Shown here in pieces: positions 22,513 to 33,748 of a stretch of 64,000 bases of DNA (its first letter is position 1; the number at the start of each line of letters is the position of its first letter). Below the pieces are notes generated by a model. It searched no databases, was not told the origin of the DNA, and was given only the letters and a program-made list of their open reading frames with translations. Position numbers and translations under genes: made by a program. Source of the DNA: Polytrichum commune (lineage: Eukaryota > Streptophyta > Polytrichopsida > Polytrichales > Polytrichaceae); NCBI GenBank assembly GCA_950295325.1, contig OX485808.1, forward strand, positions 1,922,501-1,986,500, written 5' to 3'.

Positions 22513-24677
22513 CAAGGCTCATCCCACTCTTGGGATAGCCATTTCTTTCACAAGTCGCACAAGGTTTGACAACCTTTAAGCTTAATGCTCCCATATGCAA
22601 TGGGCATCCATCTTGGATCAACATCCGCCAATGGTAAAGTTACTCGTCCCCGTATGCACCTCCAAAGGTTTGTCAAATTTCGCAAACTTGAGCACGGGCG
22701 GCGAAGAAAACTTGGTCTTAAGCTCCTTAAAGACTTGGTGGCAAAGCTCGTCCCACTTTTGGGATAGCCATTTCTTGCATAAGTTGGACAAGGTCGGACA
22801 ACCATCGAGATTCATGCTCTTATATGCAATGGCCATCCATTTTGCCTCAACATCCGCCAATGCTAAAGTCACTCGCCCCCGTATGCACCTCAAAAGGTTT
22901 GTCAAAGTCCGCAAACTTAAGCACGGGCGGCGAAGAGAACTTGTTTTTGAGCCCCCCAAAGGCTTGGTGACAAGGCTCATCCCACTCTTGGGATAGCCAT
23001 TTTCCTCAATAAGTTGAATAAGGTCCTAGCAACCTTAGAAAACTCTCGAATGAAGTTGTGGTACTAATTGGCTAGGCCAACAAATGACCTAAGCCCTTTT
23101 GAATCAAGGGCCAATTCTCCTTTTGGATTGCCTTGACATTCTTCATGTTTGTCCACCAACTTCCTTTGTCACCACATACCTCAAGAACTCAATCTCTCGT
23201 TGAGCAAAGTTATTTTTCACTCCTTGGCGGTAATTTTTTTGGGCAACACATTGGTGAATACATCCTTGTATCTCACCAACATCACACCAATGTTGTTTGG
23301 GGGAGGCCCATCTTTCCTAGCCTCCCCATGAGTTCCTTGGAGTTGCTCCAATTGAACCACGACCATTATGTTTTTTATTTTTCATTTGGTCCATTAAGAC
23401 CAAATTCAACTTGGGTCCTCCTACCATAGGAGTCCTTGTCAATTTGAACCTCAATTCTTTGCCATTATGACACATCATAATGCACAGCAAGCACACCGGC
23501 TTGCACCTCACATCTATCATGTGAGTTTCAAAGAAGGCGGCCTTCACAATGATATGCATTTCATCTATTTCACATGGTATGAAAGTTTGATAAAAATCTA
23601 ATGTCCCACATTGAAAGGTTACATGCATCGCGGCCTCCTTTGTTTCATGCGGTTCGCCCTTTCCAAACTGCACCTTGGTGGGCTTGCCCGCTCTATCAAT
23701 CGGCAAGCCCCAACTCCCTTGTGAGTTTTGGGCTCAAGAAGGAATGGCTTGCCTCTTTGTCAACACATGAGACTTGGCCACAAAGCCATCGTCCAACATT
23801 CTGTCCTCGGCAACTTGGCTTGGCTCGGTCCGCAAACCCAACTTTAAACATTCCGTCCGCGGGACAAATTGGTTTGGTGCCACAAAACCAATTTCTAATA
23901 GTTTGTCCGCGGAACAAACATGATTTGCCTTGGTAGCACAAAGCCACCTTTCACACTTTGTCCGCGGCACGAACATGAATTGCCTTGGTAGGATCAACCC
24001 ACCTCCCAACATTCCGTCCGCGGCACGACTATGTTTTGCCTTGGTATAATGGGCCAAACTACTTTCGCCCATTTCTTTGGGACCAATATCGGCTAAAACC
24101 CACTTTGTGGTAATGCGCCGCCCAACTTCTTTTCGGGACCATCGGCTTCAATGTTCTTCAAATCTTAAAGATTCCCGATACGTCCTCAAGAAGCTTTGGG
24201 GAGTTGAACATGGTATTCACCACCCGCTTCTGAAACCCCATTTAAAACGATGTGTTTCTTAGCCAACTAGTCAATCTTAGTTGTGCCATTCATTATGGTA
24301 TTTAAATCGCAGACATAGGCCTAAAAGCCTTGAGTGCCACATTTGCATCCATTCCAACTTCACCACATTCTAAGCAATTTGGATTGGACTTTCAATCCAA
24401 TATTACCACCGTCCAAGCTTTCGGATGCATTCGGTATTCTAGCCCCCGAATACTTTTCGAGGTTTGCGGGAGCCCTTTCAAAGCACTCCTCCATTTTCCT
24501 CACCGGATCCACCCTCATGCCCACCATTGTCATTAGAATCAATGGTATGGTCACAATCCACTTGCACATGATCCTTGTTCCAATTTGAGCCTCACAACCT
24601 TTTAGAAACCCCGGGCTCACCATCATAACCCACATTTTTGATAGCCATGCCTACCTCAAAGTGCTAGCTCAAATATT
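22513..24677 (-). pseudogene. Protease / RT / RNase H and gag-side relics of gypsy copy 2
   Basis: 22980-22618 repeats the RNase H-start unit (KFSSPPVLKFAKFDKPLEVH). 23706-23317 reads AAFFETHMIDVRCKPVCLLC, KFKLTRTPMVGGPKLNLVLM-type sequence of the protease-RT linker. 24635-24360 matches the gag start of copy 1. The parts are colinear with copy 1 once the nested insertion is removed. No intact catalytic RT box. Confidence 0.75.
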
Positions 24678-24697
24678 GGAACCCTGCTCTGATACCA
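24678..24697 (-). other. Primer-binding site, copy 2 (initiator tRNA-Met)
   Basis: On the minus strand TGGTATCAGAGCAGGGTTCC lies two bases from the end of LTR 3. It is identical to the site at 13626-13645. Confidence 0.9.
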
Positions 24698-24699
24698 CG

Positions 24700-25675
24700 T
24701 GTCGCAACCCTTGCTAGCCCCCCCTTGACCATCTTGCCAATTTTCAATTCTAGCAAAGGTTACGAGTGGCTAACCCTTCGCATACCGCCATGCTAATGGT
24801 TAGCTCCTCTAACCCCAGACCAATAGTTCATAGGAGGGAACCAACCCTCCTACTTTGCTTTCGGGACTCACCCCTTAATCGGTAACCCATTTCCCCAATG
24901 TGGACTTCCATCCATGGAAGTCCAATCCTATGTTGATCATTGCGTTGCCGGAGCAACACTACAACAACCCGAAGCATACTAGGCAACTATGGCCTCACAA
25001 TAGGCCAAAGCCCATGGAGGCCTTGCCGTTCGGCCTCGGGTGGGTGAGGCCACACCACCTCACCCATATAAGCCTCTAGGACTCTACGCGGGGCCCCTAC
25101 CCCACCGTCAACCAACCTCTTGTCTCTCTACCAAGAGTTGGGGCCAAGTGGACATTTTCCTTTAGCTGCTGGGCCTAGAACCCCCCCAGCAGCTTCAGAC
25201 CATCATAACTTCCTTGTATGATGTCTGATCATAACAACCAACCACTTCATCTTCATCTACACTTCATGTAGATGCCGATGGAATCCTCACTTGCCCCATT
25301 CGGGCAAGTCTTGACGAAGTTATGCCTGTTTGAACCTTGGCAGTCCTGGGAATCACTCCCAGGCACTGCTGTACCAGGGCGCTGTCCCGGGACAGCGCCC
25401 CACTCAAATGGCCATAACTCCTAGCTCACACCTCCGATTGAGGTGATCTTGAGCTTTCTAGAATCACCACGCCATGAGCTACGCATAGCTCATGGCCTAA
25501 CCCTTGTGCCTCCTAGTCTCCGTGGGTGGGAGGCGTTCCCAACGCCCGGGGCCCTCACCCACACTAGGATCACTTGGGCCCTCTCACCAACGGCGCCACA
25601 AGTCCCGGGTGTCACTCCGGGGTCCCCCTTGTGCCCACGGTGTTTCGGGCACTCCTCATGGAGAGGTGCGCGACA
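24700..25675 (-). repeat. LTR 3 (5' LTR in element orientation)
   Basis: 976 bp, TGTCGCAACCC...GGTGCGCGACA, followed by the outer target duplication AGAAA (25676-25680). Confidence 0.92.
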
Positions 25676-25859
25676 AGAAAGGCACCGTTGGGACCCTCGG
25701 ACAATGCACGCACTGGACAAGGACCCCGTTGAGGTCTAGCACCAGGAACCGGGTCTTGGGAGGCGAAGGTGGCGAGGGCAAAATCGGGGGGACCACCGCG
25801 CTGTCCTCCACACTCCTCGGAGAGGATCGGTGGGGAGCCGCGACGCTATGCTCCGAACC
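25676..25859 (-). pseudogene. FCP1/NIF-like HAD phosphatase, N-terminal exon (split)
   Basis: The minus-strand exon starts after TTGCCGCAG (25860) and reads GSEHSVAAPHRSSPRS, a Pro-rich linker, then RFLVLDLNGVLVQC before running into the retroelement. LVLDLNGVL is HAD motif I. The second Asp of the classical DxDGT is Asn here, as in the plant subfamily of FCP1-like HAD proteins. It continues in frame at 7488 once the 18.2-kb insertion and one AGAAA copy are removed. Upstream exons to the right were not identified. Confidence 0.8.
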
Positions 25860-26475
25860 CTGCGGCAACGAGTGAGAGAAGGCGGCGAGGACTATGTTAT
25901 ACTATGTCCATCTCAAGCAGAACGGAAATTTTGTGCAAACACAAGAAGAATTGGACCATTGGTGGCAACAAAAACATACAAGGGAAAAACATACATTGGG
26001 ACACGGATGCAAACATATGGGCGCCAAAAATAATAATTTTATTTTTACAAATCTCTATGTACAATTTGATTCGGGGGGGGGGGGTGCGGTGAACGAGGGC
26101 ATTCACACTATCCTAATTCTACATCTACAAAATTGGTTGCGCGCCGCCAAGGTCGAGCGTAGTCGAATGCAGGTGAGACGAAGGGGATCGCGGGGGGGCA
26201 CGTTGGGGGGAGGGGGAGCAAGTGTAGACCAGGGGGGGCAGGGGGTGTGCATTTCCTCCTAGCAAGGGGGACACGACCACGCCAACAAGACAGTGACCCA
26301 GGAAGTTTGGGTCGGTCGACCCAAACTGGGAGGGCTCAGTGTATTACCTCGCCCTGGTCATGTCTCGACGATATGGAAGCCTCCACCGTCCCCGTTGCCC
26401 CGCCTCTCTCGCCACCGCCTTCTCCGACGACGTCAGGAACCTTCTCCTGCAAACGATCGGCATCAGGCCCTTGTC
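25860..26475. other. Spacer between HAD-like gene and gene B
   Basis: No supported gene. It holds G-rich low-complexity tracts (for example a run of G near 26074 and GGGGGG blocks at 26190-26245). One copy of the 22-bp palindromic motif lies at 26305-26326 with core GT. Confidence 0.5.
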
Positions 26476-29400
26476 CTAAACCAATCTCCGCATGTGCATC
26501 ATGCATGGGTTCATCGATTTGGTTAGGAGTAGAGTATCACCAGGCCCTTGCAGGCCTTCAACATCTAGCATGGCCGTGTCTAGTTGACACCCATGTTGGT
26601 CAAGGGAGGACTGCGCTGCAACGGGGTTTGGGTCGCCCGACCCAAACTGTCCTGCATCTGGAGAGGGCCCTTCGGACACTACAGTGGATGGTGGGTTTGG
26701 GTCGGTCGACCCAAACATCCTGGGGTCGTCCGATTGGTGGGGTGGCGCCATGACTATGGGGGGCCGAAGTGGTGGAGGGCCCAAAGGGGAGGAGGCTCCA
26801 GAGACGCGCCAGATGTTGGGGTCATCCACTTGCTGGACCGGCGCGTACGGAACTTGGTGGGGCCGCATCAAGTGTTGGAAGCTGAAAGACGATTGCGGCA
26901 CAGGCTGCTGAGGGATGCTCTGCGGAGGGAAGCCGGGGGGCAAGTGCGGGAAGGAGCTGGAGGGAGCCACCACCAAACCTTGCGCCCACATTCCTTATAT
27001 CACTTGTGATATCAAGTCGGCGTGGGACGGAGGTTGGGCCATCGCCCTTTGACGCTCCTGCTCCAACAGGAGAGCCCTCAGCTCTGCGACCTCGTTCCGC
27101 ATTGAGGGTTCTTCCGCGGCAGCCTTCTGCAGGCAGACTCGCTGCTCCTCGTCCCTCCTCATCTTCTCGTTCGCCTCCTCCACAGTCAGGACCTCGGGCT
27201 TCACCCTAACCATGCCAGCGAACGCTGTCGGGGACGGGGGATCTGATCTTAGCCGTTTGGCGAGCTCAATGTCATCGTCGTCCTCGCTACTTATGGCAAT
27301 GGTCTCCTCCACGGAGTAGTCGCCATACAGCTTCTTCCCCTTTAACTTCCTCCTCTCCCTGAACGTCGCGGTGGCGTCCCTGGAGTACATGTCCCGTGCA
27401 TCGTCCACAGTCAGGACGGGCACGAGCTTACTCTGCGGGGTTGCCGCCCGCATCGCCTTCTTCCGTTGAGGGGCTTCGGATTGTTGCGTGAAGCCCGTTG
27501 CCCCTTCCTCGACGTCGCCTTCCTTCTCCGCCTCCTCGTGTTCCTCTTCTTCCTCCTCCTCCTCCTCAACCTCGCCACCTTCTGTGCGGGACGGATTGCC
27601 CGGATGCAACCCGACCAGAGGTTCGGGAACTTGGGTCGTGGCCCTCATGGCCATTTCCTCCGGGTTGATGCGCCTCACCCTATCAAGAGGGTTTTCGCCA
27701 CCCTGAACAACCTCGTCGACGTAGCTACCCGGGATCCAATCGAGGATGTCCATCTTCTTCGCCAGCGATTTCTGCACCCTGTAAAATGGCAGATCGCCAT
27801 CCTCTATGTAGGAGTATATATTCAGCCCCGACATCTACACAATCCAAGTTATAGGGAAATTAGAATTTGTCGAGGCAATCACATAAACAAGACTAAGTAC
27901 AATGTGTAGTTTGGGTCGGTCGACCCAAACCTGCAAAGAGCCTAGTTTGGGTCGATCGACCCAAACTGCTTACGAGCTATAGAAAGTCACTTACCATAGC
28001 AGCATAGACAGGTTTTGAGCCTCCGAAGACGTTGAAGATGCAGTCCCCTCTCCTCGTCAGCGTCCTCAACATTCTCACGTAAAATTCCATCCGCAGCTCA
28101 TCTGCAGGATAGTTCGCGTATTTAGCCTCGTCGTAGAGGCACTTGTTCGCACCCAACCCTTCTGGAACTTGGAAGAGTTTGTCCATCCAGGATATAGGGT
28201 GGTTTGGCACCTTCAGCAACTCCGCTTTGTACACGAAGTACAAACACAAGACGTTGACGAACTTGGTCTTCTTGTCCTTCAACGTCGTGTAAGCCCCCTC
28301 CGCCGGTGCGGCGATGTAGTGAGACTTGGACACTGCATACTCTGGCTGCAGTTTCCGGACAAGCTCGTACACCTGCTCCGCCCTTCTATCCTCGACTATC
28401 CAAAGCCAGATATCTACCTCCTTGAACTTAGGGCTTGCATAATCGACGAACTTAGTTAAGAAGGGGTCGTAGAAGAGGGTGCTCATCGTGCCCTCAAATG
28501 AGCTTCCAGGAATATTTCTAAAATCAATCATCCCAAAAGGAAAGCGGTCCCTTGCTTTCGTCCTTATCGCCATTCTGGCGTCTTGACTTGGCCAGCCCTG
28601 AATTTTCAAAGGCTCGAAGGCTCGAAGGTTGAAGTAAGCGTCCCCTTCAAACTGGACAATCTTCTTCTTCTTGATGAAGTTCGAGAACGCACGCGCTGTG
28701 TGATCCGGAAGCGCCCGGTTCTTCCCACCCTTCACCATCTTGGCCCGCAAGAAGTCGTCCCCCGCTTCCCTTATTAGAGCCGCCATGGAGGCACTGGTGA
28801 ACTTATATTCATCTTTGAATGCTCTCCAGTTAGCCTCATGAACCTCGCCGTCCACGACAATATTCCTCTCTGGCACCAATTTATGCAGCTCCTGCACGAT
28901 AGTCGTCTTCTTTTTCCTGTTCTCCGTCCATTCCTTCATGGTGTAGCATGAAGGAACGAAGGATTTGGGCTTTACGAAGACAATCTTCGGGTGCACCCAA
29001 CACCTCTTGGCCGTGGGTGCCACGTGCAGGATGTGCGATGCCGCCTTCTCCACCTCCGTCTCTGACAGCCCTTGAAGAGTTCTAAAGAACTCTCTCACGA
29101 GAGGCTTCATCTGCTTGAAGCGCGAGGCCAGGCTGAAGAAAGCGCCAGTGTCAGGGTCGATCAAATCCCCCGTCTCGTGCTTTTCAAACACGGTTTTCCA
29201 CTTCCTCCAAACTGAGTCCGATGCTGTAATTAAGTAAATCTCCCCCTTCAGGTCGCTGTATTTCTTCTGCTTGTGGCTCGAATTATCAATGGAGGAGAAT
29301 TTGTTGATCATTTGGTATTTGAAATCCTGCACGTCCACAAAACAGAACATTTGAATGCGTGTTAGTTAAGTACATGTGATTTCCAAACCATATCATGACC

Positions 29401-30864
29401 AACATCTACAACAAGAGTTTGTGTCGGTCGACCCAAACTGAAAAAAAACACAAGACTGCAACAGTTGTTTGGGTCGATCGACCCAAACTAAAAAAAACAC
29501 AAGACTGCACCAGGAGTTTGAGTCGGTCGACCCAAACAATACTCACCTCCCACTTGGGATTCTTGTCCTTCGCATTCTCCCTCTCCTTGGGAGGCCTACC
29601 ATAGAACTCCCACACCTCCCACGAGGCCATGATATTCCTTATCCAGGAAGGTTGGTAGGCCCTCTTCTTGTTTCCCATATTGAAGTACCGGGAGATGTCG
29701 CTGAGCTTGGTCTCGTCGTCAGACCACACCACCAGTGCCTTCCAAACCTTCAGTTTTTCCTTCTGATTGTTGGGAACGTCCCACTCATTCATGAGTTGGA
29801 TTTTCTTGGATGCCTCCACACTGTGTTGGCCGTCTATCAGCCAAAAATCGCCCTTTTGAATTGTTGGCCACATTTCAGGTGTAGGCATTTTCTTGAGACC
29901 CTGTGGCATCACTACAATTGTTTGCCTGTCGTCTTTAAACTGCTCGCGAACGATCTGCGCGATTATCCAGTCAACGTAGGCGTCCTCCTTTGCCCGGACA
30001 CACTTCTCCGGTGGCGCTAGATGGCACTGGCTGATGTTCACGTCGAACTTGAAATCCCTGCCCATGAAAAAACAGTGGGAGCATTTCGTCGTGAAATTGT
30101 TCACGATTTTCTGCAGCTCCCCTGCATCCACCTCTTCGCCGGGCTTCGGCATGCGCAACTCCGGTGAGACTGGCTCGTCAGTCATCATAGATGACTCTCT
30201 CGCCCTCTTGGATGGAGTTGTTTGACGGCTCCCAGAAGGTGTAGGGGTCTCACTATTCGTAGGTGTTTGGGAGGGAGTGGTCCTACGCGAGTCAGCCGGT
30301 ACTGGTAGCAGCATCCTCACCGATTGAGGTCTTGACGACCCTGCTCCTTCCTCTGTGGGAGCTTTCCGCCTCACAGGTTGCTGTGATTTGGTTTTGCTTT
30401 GCAGGCCCCTGTTCAGCACGGTTATTGCATGTTTTAGTTTTGTGAACCGGCTTGAGACCTTGGTATTCGATGTACTCCCATCGATAAATATTGTCTCCGG
30501 CTTGATAACTTCCGGTTCGACACAGGACTCTCTTGCATAGAGTGCGTCGAAAGGCTCGGTATATGAACATATGCGCGTTCTGCACAGCCGAGTTCTCGAG
30601 GATGACGTCGGTATAGTCTCCAAGAGACTGTACCGATGCGACCTCCCATCCCGTAAAAGTCGCCCAGGTGTGTTTCTCCACGATTCCCACCTTGACAACA
30701 AAAATCATTTTGTATGTTGAGGCTTTGACTACTTGAATAGACCAAGCGAGGACAAGCCCGTCCTTAGGGGAATAGGAGTCATCCTGCGGGGTTTCGTGCT
30801 CCTGCCACAACATGTCCGGCGCAGGCATGAACCACCTTTCGCCGGGTCTTTTCTTTGGAGCCAT
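26476..30864 (-). CDS. Gene B: ParB/DGQH-like plus methyltransferase-like protein
   Basis: Three phase-0 exons: 30864-29547, 29326-27995 and 27834-26476. The start is MAPKKRPGERWFMPAP, right after the acceptor TTTCTTACAG. About residue 344, GDFWLIDGQHSVEASKK matches the DGQHR/ParB-Srx signature, where prokaryotic proteins use a G-x-HR loop. Exon 2 ends LRTLTRRGDCIFNVFGGS followed by KPVYAAM, like motif I (DxFxGSGTT..AA) of N6/N4 methyltransferases. Exon 3 opens GLNIYSYIEDGDLPFYRV, the expected post-motif-I helix, then has acidic, coiled-coil and Pro-rich parts. No clear DPPY box was seen. Lesions are a one-base insertion near 30549 and an in-frame TAA at 26995-26997; the frame stays open to 26476. 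Every intron, and the Pro-rich coding tail, contains the 22-bp motif. Likely nuclear; substrate unknown. Confidence 0.6.
27835..27994 (-). repeat. Gene B intron 2 with two 22-bp motifs
   Basis: A 160-bp intron (GTAAGT...TTGTGTAG). Motif copies are at 27909-27930 (core GT) and 27945-27966 (core AT, hence a perfect palindrome). Confidence 0.75.
29327..29546 (-). repeat. Gene B intron 1 with three 22-bp motifs
   Basis: A 220-bp intron (GTGAGT...ACGTGCAG). Motif copies are at 29417-29438, 29467-29488 and 29516-29537, spaced about 50 bp and separated by a repeated AAAAAACACAAGACTGCA phrase. Confidence 0.75.
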
Positions 30865-31445
30865 CTGTAAGAAAATAATGCGCAAAGTTAGTTTCGGTCG
30901 TTCGACCCAAACATCTACGACATGAATAGGTTTAGGTGGATTGTGTATTTATATATTTCAGCATCATTTGTAATGATAATAAGAATGTTGTGATTATTGG
31001 GTGGATTTGTATTTTATATTGTTTGTGACATGCAGGATTCCTTGATACTTTTCCTTGATGCATTCCTTGATTATTATTTTGGGTTGATGTGAATTTTATA
31101 TTGATGCAAAAATCATGGATTTCTTTATGAGTTTATAATTAGAAGACTTAGTTTGGGTCGTTCGACCCAAACATGATGCTTTGTGTTATATTTTGGTCGT
31201 TCGGCCCAAACATGATGCTTTGTTTTGTGTTTGGGTCGAGCGACCCAAACAAGGGGCTGTGTTTGGGGCTGTGTTTGGGTCGGTCGACCCAAACAAGAGG
31301 CTGTGTTTGGGTCGTCTCCCCAAACAGTATTATTTTAATGTATTTTTTAAACTTGGCATCTAGCATATACAATGCTTATGCATTGTGTATGCTACAAAAC
31401 CGTGAATATACAAACACATAGTGGTTAAAATAAAACACAATACCT
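30865..31445 (-). repeat. Gene B leader intron with palindromic motifs
   Basis: The acceptor TTTCTTACAG abuts the ATG. A plausible donor GAAAG|GTATTG lies at about 31444. Motif copies: 30891-30912 (core TT), 31151-31172 (TT), 31191-31211 (degenerate), 31229-31250 (AG), 31273-31294 (GT) and a partial one at 31305. The core dinucleotide is variable but the arms are conserved. Confidence 0.6.
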
Positions 31446-31570
31446 TTCAAAGATGTTGTGCAGACAATTTGGAGTAGAGCAGGTTGTTCTTCCAATAATT
31501 CTCAATATCAAACAAACTGTGAGAAAGTTCAATGAGAAACTTTCAAACAAGTATCAACTCTCTCAAATAG
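31446..31570 (-). promoter_or_regulatory. Probable upstream region of gene B
   Basis: This is where the first, non-coding exon and promoter of gene B should lie if the donor at 31444 is right. No unambiguous TATA box was found. Confidence 0.25.
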
Positions 31571-32009
31571 CTCTTGGATCTCTCAACCAACTCCTGAATC
31601 TCACACAGAACTACTGAATCTCTCAAAAGACTTCGAAATGTCTAAACCAACTCCTGAATCTCACACACAACTACTAAACCTCTCAAAAGCCTTCGAAATG
31701 TCCAAACCAACTCCTGAATCTCACACACAACTACTAAACCTCTCAAAAGACTTCGAAATGTCTAAACCCACTCCTGAATCCCTCACAAAACTATTGAATC
31801 TCTCAAACGACTTCGAAAACTCTCAAACAACTCTTGATACTCTTAAAGAACTCTTGAATTTCACAAGCACTCCTAAAACTTCCAGTACAAACACCTGGAC
31901 CTCCCAAACCGAAGCTTTATCTACTACCCAATGTTCTACTAACTTCCTTCAGCACTTTCCAATACTCTTCAACACTCTTTTGCTAACTTCCTTCACTCTC
32001 ACGCTCTAA
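31571..32009 (+). repeat. 60-bp tandem repeat, open as a 20-residue repeat
   Basis: Four to five copies of a 60-bp unit (31571-31860), decaying at both edges. Because 60 is a multiple of 3, the plus frame 31638-32009 reads a 20-residue unit MSKPTPESHTQLLNLSKAFE three times and then degenerate copies. No start context, splice sites or partner exon support a gene, so a translated product is only a possibility. Confidence 0.55.
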
Positions 32010-32986
32010 AACCTTCCTTCGTATGTTTCTGTTTCTTTCAAAACTCTTCCTAACTTCTAAGATTGCACAAGGGCTATTCTATTGAAGAGCAAAAGAAAGG
32101 AGGGAAATGAAGATGCAGAAGAAAGCAATGAACGCGGGAGAATGAAGGGTTAACCTACACCAAGCCTGATTCGCCGCGGCGCTTTGCGAAAGCGGCGCTT
32201 CCAAGCGAGGCGCGGAGAGAGAGAGAAAGAAAGAAATGAGAAATGCGACGGTTGGGGTTTTGTTTACCTCGGGCATTGGCCCCCAACCGCATGAATAGGG
32301 TGCCCACAGGATTAGGGCACCCACGGAAACAGGGTTACATGGAACCCTAAAACCTAAATCATAACGCTTGACTCTAAACCCTTAGCGGGCCTACCTCTTT
32401 AAGAGTACATAGGCTATTTGCCTCATAGCATAGGTTGCATTCTACAATATCAACTTTTTGTAAGTTGAAAACCTTTTGAGTTTGTAAGTTCCTCGCCAAT
32501 TGCCTCAAAACTAAATTTTAGTAGGTTAAAATCCTTCATATCTTTTAATGTTGTAGGTTTTAAAATCAAAATTTGAGTACTAAGTGGGATCCTTGGCAGG
32601 AATTGAACCTGGCTAAGCCTTTCACCACGTTTGAAGGCCAAGGATTAACCAAGTCTTTTTTAAAGAGTTGATTATAAGTTTTGAAAGGTTGCTAAAATTC
32701 AAATGAGTTTAAGGGTGAAAGTTCTCACCATGTTCTCATTCAACCTCTACTCTTCCTGCAAGATATAGCCTAAAGATATGTACTTAGGCCAACTAATTTC
32801 CCAATTTGAAGAAGGATGAATGGCTAAAATCCTTTTTTTTTTTTTAAATTTAGGCAAAATTTCCTAAATGTTTTTATCACATAGGTTGATATCCTATGTT
32901 TTTAAATTGTCCATAGGCTCTTTGTCCTACACTTTCAAAATTTTATAGACTAAGTCACTAATTTTGTAGGCTGCATTTGTTTTAAT
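32010..32986. other. Gene-free stretch
   Basis: AT-rich sequence with no supported gene, RNA or transposon terminus. The minus frames at 32079-32324 and 32450-32641 lack splice or domain support. Confidence 0.5.
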
Positions 32987-33239
32987 CGGTATATTCGTTA
33001 ATTTGGGATTTTTTCGGCATTTTGAGAAAGTTACAAATATAAGAACATGGATAAAATCGCACGTACATTGGAGAATGTTGTAAGATGCAAATACTTTGAA
33101 GCGGGTGTTCATATCAAGAACGCAATTAAGATCTCATATGAAGATGGTTTAGGTAGGACGACCCAAACATTACACTATGTTGTTGTAGTCCATATATTAA
33201 TTTGAGAGAAGAGAAAATCTCAAATTAGCGAATTTTAGG
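32987..33239 (+). mobile_element. Degenerate 253-bp CACTA-like miniature element
   Basis: The left end (TATATTCGTTAATTTGGGAT) aligns with the left end at 5373 for about 180 bp. The right end (TCCATATATTAATTTGAGAG...TCTCAAATTAGCGAA) aligns with the right end at 40048-40112. It carries one intermediate copy of the 22-bp motif at 33151-33172 (19 of 22 matches to the array form). Terminal bases are eroded and no duplication is seen, so it is old. Confidence 0.65.
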
Positions 33240-33748
33240 GTTTAGGTTCTTTTGGACCCTGCTCTAAACCCTTATTAGTTTTTTCAAAAGAACTATGGAG
33301 TACCCTAAGGTGCTACATAAAATGTGTTATTCTACAAAACTAACCATTTATATAGCCAGCGCATTCTTACAACAAAACTTTATGCTAAACTAATATTTAT
33401 CCCCTACTTACATGACACCATACCCTAAATTTTCCAAAATCATTGAAGGCATTGGTTTCTCTTTTGTTTGAGCATGTTAGAAAATTTAAACCATATAATT
33501 GCGTTATATTTAACGATGTAACCATTCACATTTAGTCCTTACCAATGATGCCAACAATTCACACGATATTGAATGAAAAAAAAAAGATTACCCACACCCC
33601 CCAACATGTGGAACAATTTAGAATAATTGAGTGTGGAGCCTAATAAATGAATACCTTCCCCAACTGCATTTTGCAAGGGTTTTGAAATGCACGATCCTTA
33701 TTTGAAAATGCGAACATGCTCAAGTTTTAAGTACATCCCTTAGATCGT
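33240..33748. other. Gene-free stretch
   Basis: AT-rich; nothing recognised. Confidence 0.4.

Larger units (their letters stand above)
7489..25675 (-). mobile_element. Ty3/gypsy retrotransposon complex, LTR-internal-LTR-internal-LTR
   Basis: An 18,187-bp insertion flanked by the 5-bp duplication AGAAA (7484-7488 and 25676-25680). Termini are TGTCGC...GCGACA. Three LTRs share one orientation (7489-8540, 13648-14547, 24700-25675) and bracket two internal regions of about 5.1 kb each once later insertions are subtracted. The element reads on the minus strand: right LTR, primer-binding site, gag/protease relics, RT/RNase H, integrase, polypurine tract, LTR. The order PR-RT-RH-IN defines Ty3/gypsy. 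All frames are fragmented, so it cannot be autonomous. The shared central LTR suggests unequal recombination between two tandem or sister copies. It is inserted in the coding sequence of the HAD-like gene. Confidence 0.9.

Noticed and set aside
26247-27009. Plus-strand ORFs opposite the gene B tail
   Set aside because: No domain; they mirror the GC-rich, Pro-rich minus-strand exon, which has supported splice sites.
27466-27909. Plus-strand ORF with a hydrophobic Leu-rich run (LFFLLLLLN)
   Set aside because: It is the antisense of the Glu-rich tract (EEEEEEEE) of gene B exon 3.
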